A stretch of 64,000 bases of DNA from Gigaspora rosea (lineage: Eukaryota > Glomeromycota > Glomeromycetes > Diversisporales > Gigasporaceae), in the NCBI GenBank assembly GCA_003550325.1, contig QKWP01000008.1, positions 623,376-687,375 on the forward strand, given 5' to 3'. Position 1 is the stretch's first letter, and every line of letters begins with the position of its first letter. The position numbers and the translations under genes are program-made. The notes under the pieces are model-generated. The model was not told where the DNA came from. It saw only the letters and a program-made list of their open reading frames with translations, and did not search any database. This document shows, in pieces, positions 59,995 to 64,000 of the stretch.

Positions 59995-61290
59995 TCAGCA
60001 CGGAGTTCTTGAAAAGTACATCCGCTAATGCTTTTACTCCTTCTGATCCAAGATTATTTCATCCAAGATTCAAAGAAGTCAGCGTGGAGTTCTTGCAAAG
60101 TGCATCTGCTAATACTTTTCCTCCTTCTGATCCAAGATTATTATCTTTAAGATTCAAAGAAGTAAGCGTGGAGTTCTTGCAAAGTGCATCTGCTAATGCT
60201 TTTCCTCCCTCGGATCCAAGATTATTAGAAGTAAGATCCAAAGAAGTCAACGTGGAGTTCTTGCAAAGTGCATCTGCTAATGTTTTTCCTCCTTCTGATC
60301 CGAGATTATTCCAACCAAGTTCCAAATAAGTCAGCGTGGAGTTCTTGAAAAGTACATCTGATAATGTTTTTCCTCCTTCTGGTTCAAGTTCATTCGAATT
60401 GAGATCCAAAGTTTTCAGTGTATTGTTCTTGCAAAGAGAATCTGCCAATGCTTTTCCTCCTTCTGATCCAAGACGATTTCTTCCAAGATTCAAATCTTTC
60501 AGCGTGGAATTCTTGCAAAGTGCTTCTGCTAATGCTTTTCCTCCTCCTAATTCAAGATTATTACCTTCAAGATTCAAAGAAGTCAGCGTGGAATTCTTGC
60601 AAAGTGCATCTGCCAATGCTTTTCCTCCTTCTGATCCAAGATTATTATTAAAATTAAAATCCAAAGAAGTCACGTGGAGTTCCTGCAAAGTGCATATGCT
60701 AATGCTTTTCCTCCTTCTGATTTAAGATAATTATCCGAAAGATTCAAAGAAGTCAGCGTGGAGTTCTTACAAAGTGCATCTGCTAATGCTTTTCCTTCTT
60801 CTGGTCCAAGACGATTTCCTCTAAGATTCAAAGAAGTCAATGTGGAGTTCTTGCAAAGTGCATCTGCTAATGCTTTTGCTCCTTCTGATCGTCGAAGATC
60901 ATTGTAACTAAGATTCAATTCTTTCAACGTGGAGTTCTTGCAAAGTGCATTTGCTAATTCTTTTCCTTCAAGTTTATTCGCATTGAGATCCAAAGAAGTC
61001 AACGTGAAGTTCTTGCAAAGTGCATCTGCTAATGCTTTTTCTCCTTCTGTTCCAATATCATTATAACCAAGATTCAATTTTTTCAGCGTGGAGTTCTTGC
61101 AAAATGCATCTGCTAATGCTTTTCCTCCTTCTGATCCATGATTATTATGGTAAAGATTCGAAGAAGTCAGCGTGGAGTTATTGCAAAGTGCATCTGCTAA
61201 TGGTTTTATTTCTTCTGGTCCAAGATTATTATTGAGAAGACTCAAAGAAGTCAGCGTGGAGTTCTTAGAAAGGGCCTTTGTTAATTCGTT
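59995..61290 (-). repeat. 84-bp tandem array coding LRRs
   Basis: About 16 units of 84 bp, each with a cgtggagttcttgcaaagtg core on the plus strand. The same core occurs in the remnants at 15195-15452 and 33720-34010. Plus-strand open frames across the array (rich in SANAFPPSD) are antisense shadows. Confidence 0.9.
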
Positions 61291-62746
61291 TAAATTTTCC
61301 TATCCGCATTTATTATAAGAAAAATCCCAAGTCGAGGCACTTTGCTGATCTTCGGGACTATGATGATTGTTTTTAAGAATTTCTTCAAAAAGTTCTAAAG
61401 CTTTGAGAAATTTGCATTGCGTGAAATATTTGTGTGCTTCTTTTCTCAATTCTTCAAGAGCACTATTATCTTGTACTGAAGTATTTGAATTCACAGTGTC
61501 AGTGTTAAGATGACTTGAGGAAATTGCGGATAAAGAAAATGGAGATGATGTAGAAATTTCTAATGAATTTACAGGTGCGTTTATATTATTTTTATTGGTT
61601 AAGGAAGTTTCACTATCTTGTGATGCTGTTTCAATAGAACGATTTCGACTCAAAATTTCATCAGGGATAAGTTGGTTTAAAGTGTAGAGAATTAATTTTG
61701 TTTCTGGACGATTAGAAGGTTCTTTATCCCAACATTGCTCATAAAGTCCAATATATTGAAATGGGTACCTTCTATCGGTATTTCTCTATTTCCTTCATAA
61801 ATATGAATAGCAAGTGAAAATTCAGATTCAAAAGTTTGATATGGTGGTCTTCCGCTTGAAATTTCCCATAGGATTACTCCAAGACTATATATATCTGATT
61901 TCTTATCACGCTTGTATCCTTTCTTAGGTTCTATATATGCAAACATTCCATGAATATTCGAACTTGAAGTCATTGACGTCTCTTTTATCTGCTTTGACAA
62001 TCCAAAATCAGCAATTTGTGGTTGTCCATGATGAATTAAAATATTCTTTGAATGCTAAAAAATAAAACCGAGTATAAGCAAATAAAAGTTCATAAACATA
62101 TAATAATATAAAGAGTAATATACATACAAGATCTCTATGAATAACATCATTATTATGCAAGAATAAAAGGCCAAGTACTATTTCCTTAGCAATTCGTAAT
62201 TTGTCTACCCATAGTAATTTTGGAAAATTTGCTTTCAGGTATTCACGTAAATTTCCATCATTTGCATATTGTAAAACCATATTATAATGTCCATTATTAT
62301 CTATTTAATTTCAATAATTTTTACTTAACTGTTAATTATTGTTATACACTTAAAAATTTATAAATTAAGAATTTACCTTTTGTAACTCCGTAGAATGTAA
62401 TAATATTTGGATGATAACAAACTTTTCGTAATAACTTTAGCTTTTACATTTAAAATAATGGGAATTTACTATTTATGACAATATTTAAACTTTTAGTTAT
62501 AGATTATATAAAATAAATAATACCTCATTAATAAAGTAATTAATAATTTTTTTTATCCAAGCTTGTATTAACTTTAAGGCATTTGAAAGCGACTGTTAAT
62601 TCACATTCTTTCCACTCGCATTTAAAAACGGTTCCAAAACCTCCAATTCCAATTATTGTTGGGGTTGTAAATTTACTGTATTCGAGATAATTAATATGTC
62701 CATCGGAAATAGCTCTTTCAAGCCATTCTTCTGGTATGTTCGCCAT
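59995..62746 (-). pseudogene. TKL kinase with C-terminal ribonuclease-inhibitor-type LRRs, copy C
   Basis: ATG 62746 starts MANIPEEWLERAISDGHINY. Four kinase exons are split by three short GT-AG introns (62523-62441, 62375-62301, 62127-62055) in compatible phases. Motifs: GIGGFGTVF, TVAFKCLK, HPNIITFYGVTK, VIHRDL|HSKNIL, IADFGLSKQ, IEPKKGY (for APE), SDIYSLGVILWEISSG, EPSNRPETK. A Ser/Asn-rich linker and a short helical segment (KALELFEEILKNN) follow. Then come about 16 LRRs of 28 residues (LTSLNLxxNxLGSEGGKALADALCKNST). LRRs of this type bind proteins; a cytosolic receptor-like kinase is plausible. Breaks: 8 T instead of 7 at 62547-62554, one base lost at 61764, TAG at 61300-61302 (TTG in copy B), one base lost near 60674, TGA near 60057. 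If real, it is a pseudogene; some breaks may be sequencing errors. Confidence 0.88.
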
Positions 62747-62749
62747 AAC

Positions 62750-63280
62750 TTTTTTTTGTATGTGCTAATCTTGGTTGAAATCGATTAGTACGAATTTGTT
62801 GTAGGTACAAGTACTATCGTATGCATATGTACTACATGATACGACATTTTAATTTCACCAAATTTAAATTCAGCGTAAAAATCCGTAGTTATTCCTGATA
62901 TAGGATTTCATTTCCTATTTTGTTTTACGAGATCGTTAAGCCACTTCGATTGAAAGGTTTTTGAAGTTGAATCGACTGTTGGTTTTGAAAATTGTTACCA
63001 CGAACGCAATTATCGACAGAACGAAGGGTAACCACCTGCATCTCAATACGTTGTACAAATTTTTAAGTTATTACAAGTATTTAATTTGATCAAAAGTGAA
63101 AGGATAATTTGTCAATAAAATTGTTTTTTATTTAAATAAGAGAAGCTAATGAGGATAAGTTCCTTAACATTTTTTGTACTTATGAATTTTCGATATTTTT
63201 ATAAATTATATAGAAGTTTTTTATACATTTGACTGAAATTTTTATTTAATCTATTATAGCATTGCGCACTACAATTATAA
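62750..63280 (-). repeat. Duplicated upstream flank of the LRR-kinase, copy C
   Basis: Collinear with 35471-35960. It includes the stretch directly upstream of the kinase ATG, where promoter elements would lie, and ends near 63270. Confidence 0.65.
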
Positions 63281-63299
63281 TATGATGCTTAAACAAATA

Positions 63300-63340
63300 A
63301 GGTAGCTGCGCAACGTTGTTGCGCTAAAACCAAGAACGGA
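63300..63340. repeat. Hairpin word GCGCAACGTTGTTGCGC with AAAACCAAGAA tail
   Basis: ggtagctgcgcaacgttgttgcgctaaaacc is matched by ggatagctgcgcgacacagtcgcgctaaaacc at 26157 and loosely by gggtagctgcgcagcatgtg at 26847. The hairpin sequence differs while both stems pair, so base pairing is kept. Probably the end of a dispersed element. Confidence 0.55.
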
Positions 63341-63704
63341 CGTGCCAAGAAGATATTTTCTCAGCGATTCTTGTAGTTATGTCGATCTACTAACCAATAA
63401 ACCATTGTTATATTCAAAATGAGATCAGTGCGCTAAAACTAATGTTTTAACGCAAATGTTAAGACTAAAATATCGATGAGATTTTCACGCTAGGGTTATT
63501 ACCGCGAGAATCACCCTTTGTGGCTTGTATGAGTAAGGCTTATATGGAAAAAAAACAATGGTTATGCATACGATTGTATGCATCATGAAATTGCATGTGA
63601 TTAAGATTGAGATTTTCATATGATTAAGGTCGTAGACATGCATGCAGGTAAGTAAGACGATACATAACGTCCGTAGCTCTCCCACAAAAAATTGGTCACC
63701 CCCT

Positions 63705-64000
63705 GTAATATTGGCCAATCGAATTTCAGGATCAGGTGTAACGTAAAATTCGAAACGAAACAAAAAAACAAAAATAGCTTTAAATTTTAATTAGGAAACC
63801 ACCTTCTGCGGCCTAATTAAAAGTGTTCCTTGTGAAATTTTACTGATAGAGCATTCTAACCCTGCGTTATACTCACCCTAACCCCAAATATAACGCGTTT
63901 TTTAGGTTTATACGCAACTTTTTACTTAGAAAATAAAAAACGTTTGTTTTGACTATCACGTTACACCTGATCTTAAATTTGATTGGCTGGGTGAACAATT
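63705..64000. mobile_element. TIR element, cut by the window end
   Basis: Left ggccaatcgaatttcaggat continues into caggtgtaacgt. The right side (reverse complement) is cagccaatcaaatttaagat and also continues into caggtgtaacgt: TIRs of about 33 bp, 63712-63743 and 63959-63991. The interior contains ctaaccctgcgttatac and ccctaacccc. No frame. The right boundary lies near or beyond 64000. Confidence 0.65.

Noticed and set aside
60009-61235. Plus-strand frames with SANAFPPSD or MLFLLLIQDYY repeats
   Set aside because: Antisense shadows of the 84-bp LRR array.

Overview
The window looks like nuclear DNA of an arbuscular mycorrhizal fungus (Glomeromycotina, most like Rhizophagus). The DNA is very AT-rich, introns are short (about 60-85 bp, GT..AG), and transposon debris is dense. 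The recognisable genes are Sel1-repeat proteins joined to tyrosine-kinase-like (TKL) kinases, and kinases followed by ribonuclease-inhibitor-type leucine-rich repeats (LRRs). That gene repertoire is typical of this lineage. The species call is inference from content, not from a search.

Layout. 1-6160 has no gene. It holds foldback and MITE-like elements, including a hAT-type MITE nested in a mariner-like element beside a 524-bp foldback. About 6160-13450 is a minus-strand Ty3/gypsy retroelement, a broken fossil. 13870-17290 holds remnants of an LRR gene and of a Sel1/kinase gene (minus). 18425-20170 is a plus-strand Sel1-kinase gene with breaks, ended by a 1.2-kb TA-flanked element. 21400-25660 is mainly a diverged satellite. 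26030-30210 is a mosaic of TIR and foldback elements, one with a 9-bp target duplication (MULE-like) and one rich in telomere-like TTAGGG. 31400-38945 is a tandem segmental duplication carrying a second LRR-kinase copy. 39839-43184 is the best gene: 19 homogenised Sel1 repeats spliced through a 41-bp micro-exon into a kinase domain. 43990-45040 is a second diverged satellite. 46071-47052 is a long retroposon with a tRNA-like head. 51880-53300 is a GMC oxidoreductase remnant with a piece of an Argonaute PIWI domain inside its intron. 55344-57080 is a decayed Sel1 array. 58790-63280 is a third LRR-kinase block, the most complete of the three.

How the genes relate. The Sel1-kinases and LRR-kinases are probably intracellular signalling or scaffold proteins. 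They occur as paralogous, partly decayed copies, so the region looks like a birth-and-death cluster fed by segmental duplication and DNA transposons. Several frame breaks fall in A/T homopolymers, and one N sits between exact duplicated blocks, so part of the apparent decay may be assembly error.

The most unusual signals are the Argonaute fragment inside the GMC intron, a hAT MITE that supplies the stop codon of the Sel1-kinase, a dispersed family of CAGTGTT-ended hAT MITEs, and a short GATCAGGTGTAAC module shared by otherwise unrelated elements.
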